In this document: positions 8,304 to 16,563 of the stretch, in pieces
Numbering within the stretch: position 1 is the stretch's first letter
Layout of the letters: the number at the start of each line of letters is the position of its first letter
Origin: Thiothrix sp.
GTDB lineage: Bacteria > Pseudomonadota > Gammaproteobacteria > Thiotrichales > Thiotrichaceae
NCBI GenBank assembly: GCA_008015155.1
Contig: SSFA01000008.1
Span: forward strand, 310,001-374,000
Direction: 5' to 3'
DNA length: 64,000 nt
The notes under the pieces: generated by a model
Databases searched by the model: none
Seen by the model: the letters and a program-made list of their open reading frames with translations, nothing else
Told to the model about the DNA's origin: nothing
Translations under genes and position numbers: made by a program

Positions 8304-10061
8304 TTAGTTAGTTAGTGCTGTAGTTGCTGGATTTGACAGATTTAACCACCCTCGATTGACTAATGTCGTTTTATCAGCAATGCCAGCAGTGCTAGGAGCA
8401 GCATTAGTTCCAAACCGTAAATCTAGTCGTCGATTTGATGTATTAGTAGCAACCAATGTCGATAAAATATTATCGACCGCGCTTTGACTTAAGCCAAGTG
8501 CACCAAGATATATTATTGATAAATTAGGCTTTGATGCAAGTCCAGCCCCAGTTACAGCAGAACTAGAAGTATTGTAAAGATTTAATATTGTTAGATTCGG
8601 TTTATTAGCAAGTCCTGCATTAGTAATGCTGCTAAGCGTACTTGCAATACTAAGATTGTAAATTACTGTTTTGTCAAGTAATCCAGCATCGGTAATACTA
8701 CTAGCAGTATTACTTAAGCTTAATGTAGAAAGGAGTGTTTTGCCTTGCAGCCCTGCATCAGTAATAATACTAGCCGTATTATTTAAATATAAATTAACTA
8801 TTGAATTTTTATTAAGCAGCCCTGCATCAGTAATAATACTAGCCGTATTGTCTAAATATAAATTAACTAATGCTGCTTTCCCATATAACCCTACATCAGT
8901 AATAGTACTGCTTGTACTACCTAAATAAATGCTAGTTAAATAGTTTTTTCCAGCTAATCCAATATCAGTAATTAGCGTGCCAACTGTGCTGCTCAGTATA
9001 ATTTCTTGAATATCATTTTTACCGATCAACCCTGTATCAGTAATGATGCTAGATGTAAATGATAAATAAATACGCTTTAGTTTGCTCAGAGCAGAAATAC
9101 TTGAGTCTGTAAACTTAACAGCAGCTTGATTAGCTACATCAATTCGCGTAATCGCAGCGCAACTCGCATAACTAACGACAATTGCCCCCGTATAATTTGC
9201 AGCATACGGATGGACGGCTTGAGTATTACTATTATGCGTAGTAGTAGTTCCATCACCCCAGTTGACAGTATAAGGGCTGCCATCACTTGTTGTGATATTC
9301 TGAATCGTAATAGACCCAGCGTTTACTGCTTCAAACGAAAAGCTAGATGTACCGCTTGGAATCTGTCCTGTCACTGTTGCTGTTGCGCTACCGGACGAAC
9401 AGCTTGTTTGATAAGCAAATGACCATGAGCCACCACAAGCTGAAGCGGTTGGCGTAACATTAAACGTGCCGTTATTATTATTAACAACTGTCGCGTTACT
9501 CGGCGTGCCAACGATTGAGTATGTTTTTGTTTCTCCAGCGCATAGCGTGTCGTTTGCAGCTACGTCAACAACAGTCATTGCGCCAACAGCACTACCCGCC
9601 ACTACATCATCTTTTAAGCAGGGCAGCAATGCCCGCTTAGTGACTTCAACTTCATAGTTTCCACCGACGATCACTAGATCATTAGTGTACTCAGCAAAAT
9701 AATCTAAACTGTATGATTTAGATTCACCCGAATGAACAGTACCACCATTGACCGTGATCGACGTACCAGCAGCACTGGTATTGCGCACTAATACTTTTAT
9801 AAACGGTGCTTTAATCGTATTAGTACCAGACATGACTAGCGTTTGTGCAGTTGAAACCTTGTCAATCTGACTAGGATCTAGCTCTTTATAGTCATTGATC
9901 GCCAAAGTAATATCAGTTCCCTGCACTAGCACGCCACCGTAATCATGGATGATGGTGGCCTTGGTAATTACCTCAGCAGTCCCACAACCCGTCTTGCATA
10001 GACGAACTAGCACTGGATAGCAGCCAATAGCATATAGCCTATCTATTTCTTTGCAGCTCAT
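8304..10061 (-). CDS. Repeat-containing putative receptor-binding protein (PKD-like plus LRR-like)
   Basis: 585 residues from the ATG at 10061, which has GGGA 8 bases upstream; a GTG at 10073 is also possible. A beta-rich N-terminal half is followed by a PKD-like domain (residues about 240-296, with the YTVNWGDGT signature). About eight tandem repeats of 23 residues follow, of form ITDAGLxxKxxLxxLxLxNTxS, an LRR-like solenoid similar to BspA-type repeats. The end cap is about 55 residues. PKD and LRR modules are surface-binding domains, so a virion adhesin or tail-fibre role is likely. The repeats are near-identical in DNA, which allows unequal recombination. Confidence 0.65.
   Translation of the reverse strand: MSCKEIDRLYAIGCYPVLVRLCKTGCGTAEVITKATIIHDYGGVLVQGTDITLAINDYKELDPSQIDKVSTAQTLVMSGTNTIKAPFIKVLVRNTSAAGTSITVNGGTVHSGESKSYSLDYFAEYTNDLVIVGGNYEVEVTKRALLPCLKDDVVAGSAVGAMTVVDVAANDTLCAGETKTYSIVGTPSNATVVNNNNGTFNVTPTASACGGSWSFAYQTSCSSGSATATVTGQIPSGTSSFSFEAVNAGSITIQNITTSDGSPYTVNWGDGTTTTHNSNTQAVHPYAANYTGAIVVSYASCAAITRIDVANQAAVKFTDSSISALSKLKRIYLSFTSSIITDTGLIGKNDIQEIILSSTVGTLITDIGLAGKNYLTSIYLGSTSSTITDVGLYGKAALVNLYLDNTASIITDAGLLNKNSIVNLYLNNTASIITDAGLQGKTLLSTLSLSNTASSITDAGLLDKTVIYNLSIASTLSSITNAGLANKPNLTILNLYNTSSSAVTGAGLASKPNLSIIYLGALGLSQSAVDNILSTLVATNTSNRRLDLRFGTNAAPSTAGIADKTTLVNRGWLNLSNPATTALTN
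8490..9044 (-). repeat. Tandem 69-bp coding repeats (23-residue LRR-like units)
   Basis: Seven to eight head-to-tail units of 69 or 72 bp inside the putative receptor-binding gene. The copy-to-copy DNA identity is highest between about 8680 and 8900, suggesting recent duplication there. Each unit contains ITDxGL at the turn and a KxxLxxLxL strand. Confidence 0.8.
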
Positions 10062-10085
10062 TGATTTTCCCACATTAGTGTTATC

Positions 10086-10111
10086 AAAAAAGAGTGCTAA
10101 ACCAGCACTCT
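10086..10111 (-). terminator. Strong intrinsic terminator, leftward
   Basis: AGAGTGCT/AGCACTCT stem with a 5-base loop, followed leftward by six T residues. It lies between the gene at 10125-10907 and the repeat protein gene, so the latter should have its own promoter or depend on read-through. Confidence 0.75.
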
Positions 10112-10124
10112 TTAATTGAAATTA

Positions 10125-10907
10125 TTAACAGCAGTTATCATCAACCCAGTATTGACCTGCTGCTGGCCCTACCGTGACCTCAGTATTATCAGACTGCTTA
10201 TAGTATTTTGTAGAGACTGGAATACCAGTAGATACATCTTGCTCAATCACGCGGTATAGTTTTGTTGTCTCTGTACCGGCAGGAATTGGAGCTGGTGCGT
10301 CGGCTGCACGAATTTTTGCGCAGAACAATTTAGGCTCACCAAAAATAGTCCCTGCTACGCAATGAGAACCCCATACTTCAGAACCAGATAGGGTGTGTGG
10401 TGCAGAGGTGGCGACTACAATAACCGTGCTTGAAATAGCAGTTGCATCACCCGCACGAATCCACTCACGCTTTTCGATGCTAACTCCATTATCACAACCC
10501 GGTGTTTGTACCAAGGTAAAATCACTATCTTCTTCAAGCACTAAAGATGTATTAGCCGGTGGCGTATACGGCGCTGAGGTACTGAGGTTGGTATAAACTA
10601 AAGTGCCGTCTGGCTTAGTTTCTAATTGAACGACCACACCAGTAGGCTGCTTAGTGGTTGAATCAACTTCCTCCAGCAAAACAAAGCGAGAAGATGCATT
10701 GATTTGAGATTCATACAGTGAACAATCAACACGAGTTTGCGTGGTATAAGCACTTTCTAGGGCCGCGCTAACTGTAGCATCAGCTTCTTTTCCATCTAAG
10801 CCAAACCACTTTGGAGCGCCTTCTTCTTGGATGCGCTTATAATAACCATCGGGTACACCTGCCATACCCGAAAAACTAAGACACATCACGCAATTACGAC
10901 AAGCCAT
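10125..10907 (-). CDS. Putative virion protein with cysteine motif at both ends
   Basis: 260 residues. The N-terminus starts with CRNCVMC and the C-terminus ends in DDNCC. The body is Thr/Val-rich and beta-like, with a YRVIEQDVSTGIPVSTKYYKQSDN segment that resembles repeat units in phage tail or neck proteins. An AGGAG site lies 7 bases before the ATG. It follows the portal and the small gene at 10922. Function is not recognised; a neck or appendage base protein is possible. Confidence 0.55.
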   Translation of the reverse strand: MACRNCVMCLSFSGMAGVPDGYYKRIQEEGAPKWFGLDGKEADATVSAALESAYTTQTRVDCSLYESQINASSRFVLLEEVDSTTKQPTGVVVQLETKPDGTLVYTNLSTSAPYTPPANTSLVLEEDSDFTLVQTPGCDNGVSIEKREWIRAGDATAISSTVIVVATSAPHTLSGSEVWGSHCVAGTIFGEPKLFCAKIRAADAPAPIPAGTETTKLYRVIEQDVSTGIPVSTKYYKQSDNTEVTVGPAAGQYWVDDNCC

Positions 10908-10921
10908 TGAAAAACTCCTAA

Positions 10922-11347
10922 TTATGAACCGAACTCAATAAGAGTGTGCGCTGGCTTATCTAGCGAACTGCCATCCAACTCTTTAAACCATTCGGTATTT
11001 TTTAAATCTAAATTGGTTACTTTGACCCAGCCCGCAAAATACAAATCATCTAAATTATTTCTGAATGAGGCAGGCACCAAATCAATACGCTGATCTAGCT
11101 CTGTTACTTCAAAAATAGGATCTTTAGATGATGCACAGTTAATTGGTGCTGGCCATATGATTCGATATTCACCCGCAAATGGAATTATCACGCATAAGTT
11201 GCTACGGGCATTGACCTGCAGAACCTTTCCATCAATAGCAAGATTGGCGTAACCATCTTCCATTTTTCGCTGAATTTGGTAGAAGCCATCTCCTGCAGTA
11301 ATGCAGACCTGCGCTTTTTTATCTACCTTAAAAAGAAACTCACCCAT
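10922..11347 (-). CDS. Small phage protein after portal
   Basis: 141 residues from the ATG at 11347. The start is set by AAGGA upstream and an 8-base overlap with the portal stop. Beta-rich, with four cysteines and a Trp-rich stretch (FAGEYRIIWPAPINC). No family recognised. It is co-translated with the portal, so a connector or head-completion role is possible. Confidence 0.5.
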   Translation of the reverse strand: MGEFLFKVDKKAQVCITAGDGFYQIQRKMEDGYANLAIDGKVLQVNARSNLCVIIPFAGEYRIIWPAPINCASSKDPIFEVTELDQRIDLVPASFRNNLDDLYFAGWVKVTNLDLKNTEWFKELDGSSLDKPAHTLIEFGS

Positions 11348-13295
11348 TTTGCTGTCCTTGGGAAACTGCTGGTTGTTGTGGTGATTGTAACTGACTAACT
11401 GCATTCCCAATTTCTAGCTGGCTTTTATGGAAATCCATATTGTCCATGCCAGCCTCTAGCATGAATCGGTTTACCAGTGAGGTAATTACGGATTGATCGA
11501 CTGTACCGGAGTTAACAAACGGGGCTAGGTATTGCAGTAATTCTTGAATTTTTCCAATCACAAGGGATTTAGTGACAATACCCTCGAGCCCACGGACATA
11601 GACCTCTGCATCGACCTTTACAAAATCCTCGTCCCACTCATCCATAACCCAATCAACAATGTCTTGAATGGCCGGAGCAATGACCCCAATCCCTACGCGA
11701 TACACTCGGCTCTTAATCGTTTTCATAGCCGAGTCGATCATTAAGGTCAGTGAAGCGGTAGAGCGTAGAGCGGAAGGCAATCCCGATGCTTGGCCCAGTG
11801 CATACTTAGGAATACCTGACTCAATATCTGCGCGGGTGTCAAGGTATTCCATAAAGGTCAGAATCTGATTGGTATAGTTGGGAAAGTTAAGCATATCAAC
11901 AGGTTTACCCGTTGATCCCAGTGCTGCAATGAAGTCATACTGATTATCAGGAAGAATGACTTCTTCCTCTTCCAGTGAGTCGTAATCAATCATTTCACGA
12001 TTCACAAAAACAGAAGGATTCGTGGACTTACCCATATTGCGTAGTAAATGGATAAATCCCCGGCGAGAGGCTGCATTGACGACCGCTAGATTTTCAGGAA
12101 GTGAGTTACCACAGAACTCTGAGGGCACTGGCTCATAGACCTCCTTCCAAAAAGGGCGGACATAATCAGCATCATGCAACCATTTCCCTAAGATATAGTG
12201 ATCGGCTAGATAAACTTCTAGCTGATACTGCTTACTGGTGTCTAAATTTTTAAATTCTTTTTTATAGTCGGCTAGGTATTCACCCGAGATCAGCACAAAC
12301 ATCCTGAAAACATCAATAGTTTCATTAGGCCGACTTGACCACCGGGTACGATCTTCTGTTTTTTCTTGGACTAATAACCATTCTCTTGGCGTAATTTCCT
12401 TATCCGCTAGCAGCGCCTTAATTGCTTCCTTATCAAAACCTTCACGCTTTGAAAGTGCCTCAATATCAAACCGACGCATCGCCTTACGCACGGCAATACC
12501 CATCCCATTTTGGGTATCAGTGGAATCACTCGTCCAAAAAAAGTCATAGGGTGAAATCCTGGCAAGCGAAGGGATCAATTTTCTTTTTTTGACCAGCTTG
12601 TCTTTTTCCCAAGTACGCTTATTGATTGAGCGTAAAAAGTTTCCTTCTAAAACAGCAAAAGGGTAGACGCAATAATCATGTAAAAAGTCTTTTAACTCAT
12701 TCAGGGACTTGGTTTCTTGTAAGAAATCTTTAACTAATAGTGATAATTCCTTAGCCCCTTTGATGGCTTCCTGAGTTTCATACTCACGAGCCACCCCTTT
12801 CATAGAAAGCACAATCTCGCGTAACTCTTTTTCATCTGGACGGAGTTTGGCATTACGCTTTTCAGCTAATGAAAGAGCCTGATCCGGTGAAACCTTTACC
12901 CCAATTTGCGCATACTCACCGATCACTTGTTGAATCGCTGAAGTAGCGCGCTGCTCAGCAATCATTTTGACAGTCGCCATGATTGCCTTAGCTGCTTTTT
13001 CCTTAGTTTTAGCAGAAAGATCAGGGCGAGCCGTGGGTTCAATACGGAATAAATCATCAAACGCATTGATTATCATGTCGATGAGCCATGAATAAAGATC
13101 ATCTACTTTGCGCGGAATGACGGTAAGTCCAGCCTTACCTAATTCTTTCTCGAATTGTTCAGGCTGTGTGCAGCCAGTTAGCCCACGTTTGGATACAATC
13201 TTGCACCACTCTAAACGGTCGGTGACCGTTGAGTTTTTGTGGGCAATCATGTCAGTGACAAGGATAGTCTTTAGGTAGTTGGCAAGATCAGTCAT
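11340..13295 (-). CDS. Phage portal protein
   Basis: 651 residues, the size of large portals from short-tailed phages. The N-terminus is helical. The middle (about residues 195-390) holds the wing-like alpha/beta part with YPFAVLEGNF and ISPYDFFW. The region around residues 490-520 (DTRADIESGIPKYALGQASGLPSALRSTASLTLMIDSA) matches the portal clip/stem region just before the long stem helix. The glutamine-rich C-terminal tail (LQSPQQPAVSQGQQNG) is typical. It lies two genes after terL. The portal ring is the DNA entry channel and binds terminase during packaging. Confidence 0.8.
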   Translation of the reverse strand: MTDLANYLKTILVTDMIAHKNSTVTDRLEWCKIVSKRGLTGCTQPEQFEKELGKAGLTVIPRKVDDLYSWLIDMIINAFDDLFRIEPTARPDLSAKTKEKAAKAIMATVKMIAEQRATSAIQQVIGEYAQIGVKVSPDQALSLAEKRNAKLRPDEKELREIVLSMKGVAREYETQEAIKGAKELSLLVKDFLQETKSLNELKDFLHDYCVYPFAVLEGNFLRSINKRTWEKDKLVKKRKLIPSLARISPYDFFWTSDSTDTQNGMGIAVRKAMRRFDIEALSKREGFDKEAIKALLADKEITPREWLLVQEKTEDRTRWSSRPNETIDVFRMFVLISGEYLADYKKEFKNLDTSKQYQLEVYLADHYILGKWLHDADYVRPFWKEVYEPVPSEFCGNSLPENLAVVNAASRRGFIHLLRNMGKSTNPSVFVNREMIDYDSLEEEEVILPDNQYDFIAALGSTGKPVDMLNFPNYTNQILTFMEYLDTRADIESGIPKYALGQASGLPSALRSTASLTLMIDSAMKTIKSRVYRVGIGVIAPAIQDIVDWVMDEWDEDFVKVDAEVYVRGLEGIVTKSLVIGKIQELLQYLAPFVNSGTVDQSVITSLVNRFMLEAGMDNMDFHKSQLEIGNAVSQLQSPQQPAVSQGQQNG

Positions 13296-13339
13296 ACCAG
13301 CATTGTGGCATGACAGTTTATTCTCAAAGGGTTATGGTA

Positions 13340-13348
13340 TTTTATGGA
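13340..13348 (-). promoter_or_regulatory. TCCATAAAA motif before portal
   Basis: Single copy of the recurring 9-mer, 45 bases upstream of the portal ATG, in the 90-base gap between the portal and the small gene at 13386. A second degenerate copy (ACCATAAC) follows. Promoter function is inferred from repeated placement only. Confidence 0.3.
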
Positions 13349-13385
13349 TAGAAGGCATACTACTAGGCTATAAGATATATCCTAT

Positions 13386-13640
13386 TCATCTAATCCGGCC
13401 AAACGCCAGCACCTGATTAGCTGCCATCCACTCCATAATAAACTCGTCTGACTCACCAGATTCAACGACAAAATGCTCTACATAATCAAATCCATCTTTG
13501 GTTACTATAAACCGTGTCAACGGCTTAGCTGGATCAACAAAATACGTGCTTGTTGATTTAATGCCTTGCTTGTCAAACCACCGAAGTAAGACCACTTTAT
13601 TTTTATGAATGCGCCGAAGTTTTGGGTCTGGATTAGACAT
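13386..13640 (-). CDS. Small phage protein between terminase and portal
   Basis: 84 residues, overlapping the terL stop by 8 bases. It has a basic N-terminus and a beta-rich core (TRFIVTKDGFDYVEHFVVE). No family recognised. The tight coupling with terL suggests a packaging or head role. Confidence 0.5.
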   Translation of the reverse strand: MSNPDPKLRRIHKNKVVLLRWFDKQGIKSTSTYFVDPAKPLTRFIVTKDGFDYVEHFVVESGESDEFIMEWMAANQVLAFGRIR

Positions 13641-15189
13641 AACTGTACTCCTTCTTTTTGCGCGGCCCTGATGCTTTGCGTTTCGGTGTGGCTTTAATTA
13701 ATCGGGATATGACAAACTCACCCGCATTCGCCGGATGTGAATGCTCGCTATTTTGATTAGGCTCTTCACTAAATGACCCCGTTGAACGGATAAGCGGGTA
13801 GTGAAAACCACCGACCATTGCATCAATAAACCGATTACAGCGCGGTGATACTAACAACTGGTCAGAGGCAATGGCGGTATCCACTACATCCCGCATCGGT
13901 GTCGTGAATTTAAAAGGGCTTTTCTCTACGGTTAAGCCTTCATTTGTTAAAACCTCGATTTGCTTCCTGCCTTCACCCCCTTCTCCATTCCAAAACGCCT
14001 GATCCGCCACAAAAATTACCGTATGCAAAGGCAGATGCAGGTTAAGGTAGGGATTCACATCATCTTTGAGAGCAGCTTTAATTGACTTTGCATCAGCCCC
14101 CACATTCACAATCTCATCAATAATCAATACCCGACCGCTATGATCCTGTTGAGCAAAAATCCACGCATTATTAAACCCGTTGTCCACGCCCACATACACA
14201 GGCCGACCGGGGATATACTTTAACTCTTGTAGCGCCACATGCCGCGTGCGTGAGAATTTTGGATACACCGGCTTGCCATTAATGTAATCGCCCCAACTGG
14301 CAAGAATATCTTGCTGAATAAGCGCATCATCACCCATCGACTCTAATAAAATATCCTCCCAATACGACCAGCCGTTATGCTTAATGTAGTGAAGTGCTTC
14401 AGGGTTGCGCATGAAAACACCTTCTTCACCATGATAGCGCCCCTCAACCCCTTGGATACTGCCATCTAATCGTGATCCCGGCATCCAAATATGGGTGGGT
14501 GGTTGCTCGTAGAGTGTTCTTCGCCTGACTCCTACTGCATTAGCTTTATTATCATCTACTAAATACTTTTTGAGCCAATGGGTTGAATTCGTATAGTTGA
14601 AGTCGAGCGTTAATTGCTTACCTCTTGCCACCTGACCATTAGGCAACTGATAGGCAATCATCGGGTTATTTTCAAAATCATCTAACTCATCTGCATTAGC
14701 CGGTGCAGGGTAACGCCCTAACCGCTTAAAAACCTCTTTAATGATAATTCCACTATCTAGCTCTTGTGCTTCGATAATAGCGCCATCCGTAAACGCCAAT
14801 GACCTGATCTTCTGTGCATCTGCTACTGTCTCAAAGGCATACAACCATAAATCACATTCCACCTTGCCAAGCTTATCTTTAAAGTAAATCTTTCCATAAA
14901 GAGGTGACTTGCGCCCACTCAAGTCAAACGCTGCCCCAGCAATCTTCTCAAAAGCAGGTACGACTGATTGCTCTAAGTCACCGTAGCGTTTACGCACAAT
15001 AATAAAGCTAGAACGCCGTACCCCATCTGGGCATGGGACAATATGTGTGGCTTTGAATAAAATACGCAATGCCTGCAGGAATGTTTTCCCCGTGCCAATC
15101 GCGCCACCAATTGCCATCACACGACTAGAAAAATCCAAGAAGAAAGCCTTTGATACCGGTGGAAGACTTGCAAACTTTATTGTGTTCAT
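13633..15189 (-). CDS. terL: Terminase large subunit (packaging ATPase/nuclease)
   Basis: 518 residues. The ATPase Walker A is GGAIGTGKT at residues 28-36. A Walker B-like hydrophobic strand is GAIIEAQELD at about 136-145. The C-terminal nuclease domain starts with YVGVDNGFNNAW at about 332, where Asp336 would be the first metal ligand, and continues with IFVADQAFWNG. It pumps DNA through the portal and cuts it. It overlaps the preceding intein-like ORF by 4 bases (ATGA), and no recognisable small terminase gene is seen nearby. No intein is inserted in the protein itself. Confidence 0.9.
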   Translation of the reverse strand: MNTIKFASLPPVSKAFFLDFSSRVMAIGGAIGTGKTFLQALRILFKATHIVPCPDGVRRSSFIIVRKRYGDLEQSVVPAFEKIAGAAFDLSGRKSPLYGKIYFKDKLGKVECDLWLYAFETVADAQKIRSLAFTDGAIIEAQELDSGIIIKEVFKRLGRYPAPANADELDDFENNPMIAYQLPNGQVARGKQLTLDFNYTNSTHWLKKYLVDDNKANAVGVRRRTLYEQPPTHIWMPGSRLDGSIQGVEGRYHGEEGVFMRNPEALHYIKHNGWSYWEDILLESMGDDALIQQDILASWGDYINGKPVYPKFSRTRHVALQELKYIPGRPVYVGVDNGFNNAWIFAQQDHSGRVLIIDEIVNVGADAKSIKAALKDDVNPYLNLHLPLHTVIFVADQAFWNGEGGEGRKQIEVLTNEGLTVEKSPFKFTTPMRDVVDTAIASDQLLVSPRCNRFIDAMVGGFHYPLIRSTGSFSEEPNQNSEHSHPANAGEFVISRLIKATPKRKASGPRKKKEYSYV

Positions 15190-16085
15190 AAAATGACAAT
15201 CTTCCTTTCATATCTCACTAAGGGATGCTTTACATCTATATCAAAAGCCTGACCTCTTTCTAAAACCACTGTACTGGCTCTGGTGATCTCAGGCTTGAAG
15301 GGTAAACGCCCACGCTTACTATGAAGATAGAGTTTCACTGCATTATTTACGACTGTTGCCGTCATCCCCGCAAAGAAACACGCGACCTGTAATAAATCCA
15401 ACGCCCGAGTTTGATAACAGCGAGCCAAGGTATTTTGCTTAGGTCGTTTCATCCCATCATGTCCACGCATGTTTGGAAATAGCAGCACTAATAAGGCGAT
15501 TGCTGCCATGTGGCACATCCGGTAACACTCTGCACGTTTCTCAGTACGTAAATAGGCTTGAGGGTAAACCAACCGATAGTCTAAATAGCGTCTAAAAATA
15601 GATAGATTTTTCTCTGGAATCGCGTGTAAACATTCACCATCTAAATGCTCTAGCGCAAAGTCTTGAATCGCTGAAACTGGATTGCACGCTGCCTGCTCTG
15701 GATAAGCGTGAGTTAAATGATGAAACCGTAAGCGGTTATCTTTGCGCTGACAGGCGCTATAAACATCCTCACCCGTTACTAACACCAATGGATTTAAAGG
15801 TGATGTTTTGTGAACAAAAAACTCATGATCGAGTGAAATAGAGTAACCTAAACAGTTACTACGAACAGTCACTAGCTCCACTTCACCTTTTTCTACTTTT
15901 TCTATTTTCTGCCAAGTGACTTTTTGATTACCCCCCATACAAGCAATCTCTTCCCCCACGACGGGGATACGCCAACCTGAAGGCGTTAATACTTCACCTT
16001 GGAACATACCTACATTCTTTTTTTGATGAGGCCCTTGAGTGAGAGAGATTGTAGACCTTATATGTAGCTCATGAACCCCGTGCAA
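15186..16085 (-). CDS. Stand-alone intein-like (Hint fold) protein next to terL
   Basis: 299 residues from a TTG; an internal ATG at 16007 is a possible start. Residues about 30-45 (GEVLTPSGWRIPVVGEEI) match intein block A after the nucleophile. SISLDHEFFVH near residue 84 matches block B with its His. YQTRALDLLQVACFFAGMTA near 223-242 matches the end of a DOD homing-endonuclease region. QAFDIDVKHPLVRYERKIVI at the end matches block F. The catalytic Cys1 and the terminal His-Asn are not evident, so splicing is unlikely. It occupies the usual small-terminase position and is coupled to terL. It could be a degraded intein or a domesticated Hint protein. Confidence 0.7.
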   Translation of the reverse strand: MHGVHELHIRSTISLTQGPHQKKNVGMFQGEVLTPSGWRIPVVGEEIACMGGNQKVTWQKIEKVEKGEVELVTVRSNCLGYSISLDHEFFVHKTSPLNPLVLVTGEDVYSACQRKDNRLRFHHLTHAYPEQAACNPVSAIQDFALEHLDGECLHAIPEKNLSIFRRYLDYRLVYPQAYLRTEKRAECYRMCHMAAIALLVLLFPNMRGHDGMKRPKQNTLARCYQTRALDLLQVACFFAGMTATVVNNAVKLYLHSKRGRLPFKPEITRASTVVLERGQAFDIDVKHPLVRYERKIVIL

Positions 16086-16297
16086 TCGTTTCCAATTCTC
16101 CCAAAGGGGTATTAACCAGAAATCAACATAAGTCTTTGATTATTATATATAAATAGCCAACTTCAATTAATAAAACATTATATTAAGTTAAAAATGGCTA
16201 ACATTTAATCAGTCTATTATTATTTAGTTAATGATCGTTTAAATCTATCTCTACAAAAACAATTTTATCACACCACTTAATAAAAACCCCAACGGCC

Positions 16298-16323
16298 TGC
16301 GCATGTACGTGTGCGCGTGCGTA
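16298..16323. other. 26-bp alternating pyrimidine-purine tract (Z-DNA prone)
   Basis: Perfect Y-R alternation for 26 bases, mixing TG, CG, CA and TA steps. Such tracts can adopt Z-DNA under negative supercoiling. It lies in the middle of the divergent control region. Confidence 0.7.
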
Positions 16324-16464
16324 GCCTGTGCGTCCACCTAGATGGATGCATGCTAATAGCTAGCGCGTGTTAACAAGCGCTTACCACTGCTTGCACACTG
16401 CTGTAAGCTACTTGTAAAAAAATATCATGGTTAACTATTTGATTTTATAAAAATAAAAAATATT

Positions 16465-16493
16465 TTAAATTAATACTTGACTTTTTGTATACT
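16465..16493 (+). promoter_or_regulatory. Promoter candidate for the methyltransferase operon
   Basis: TATACT at 16488-16493 as -10, with TTAAAT 17 bases upstream. An alternative uses TTGACT (16477-16482) as -35 with a weak -10 at 16501. A small hairpin GCCCC/GGGGC (16531-16546) lies between it and the ribosome site. Confidence 0.45.
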
Positions 16494-16563
16494 CATAAAG
16501 TAAGCTTTAAAACATCAAGCAACACATAACGCCCCCTTAGTGGGGCTTAACGGAGAAAAACTA

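Larger units (their letters stand above)
16086..16530. other. Divergent intergenic control region
   Basis: About 450 bases without a gene between the leftward packaging/virion block and the rightward methyltransferase operon. The left part is very AT-rich (16120-16260). The centre holds a 26-bp alternating pyrimidine-purine tract (16298-16323) and small palindromes (GCATGC, GTTAAC, AAGCGCTT). A promoter-like area lies at 16460-16510. Next to terminase genes, it could also hold the packaging site. Confidence 0.6.

Noticed and set aside
8490-9044. Regular repeats that could be taken for a CRISPR array.
   Set aside because: Units are head-to-tail, 69-72 bp, and encode one continuous protein; there are no unique spacers.
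8490-9044. Possible diversity-generating retroelement target.
   Set aside because: No reverse transcriptase or template repeat is present in the window.
15186-15195. TerL starts Met-Asn-Thr, like an intein Asn-Thr junction after the Hint ORF.
   Set aside because: The Asn-Thr is in a different frame from the Hint ORF and no slippery site is present, so it cannot be read as a splice junction.
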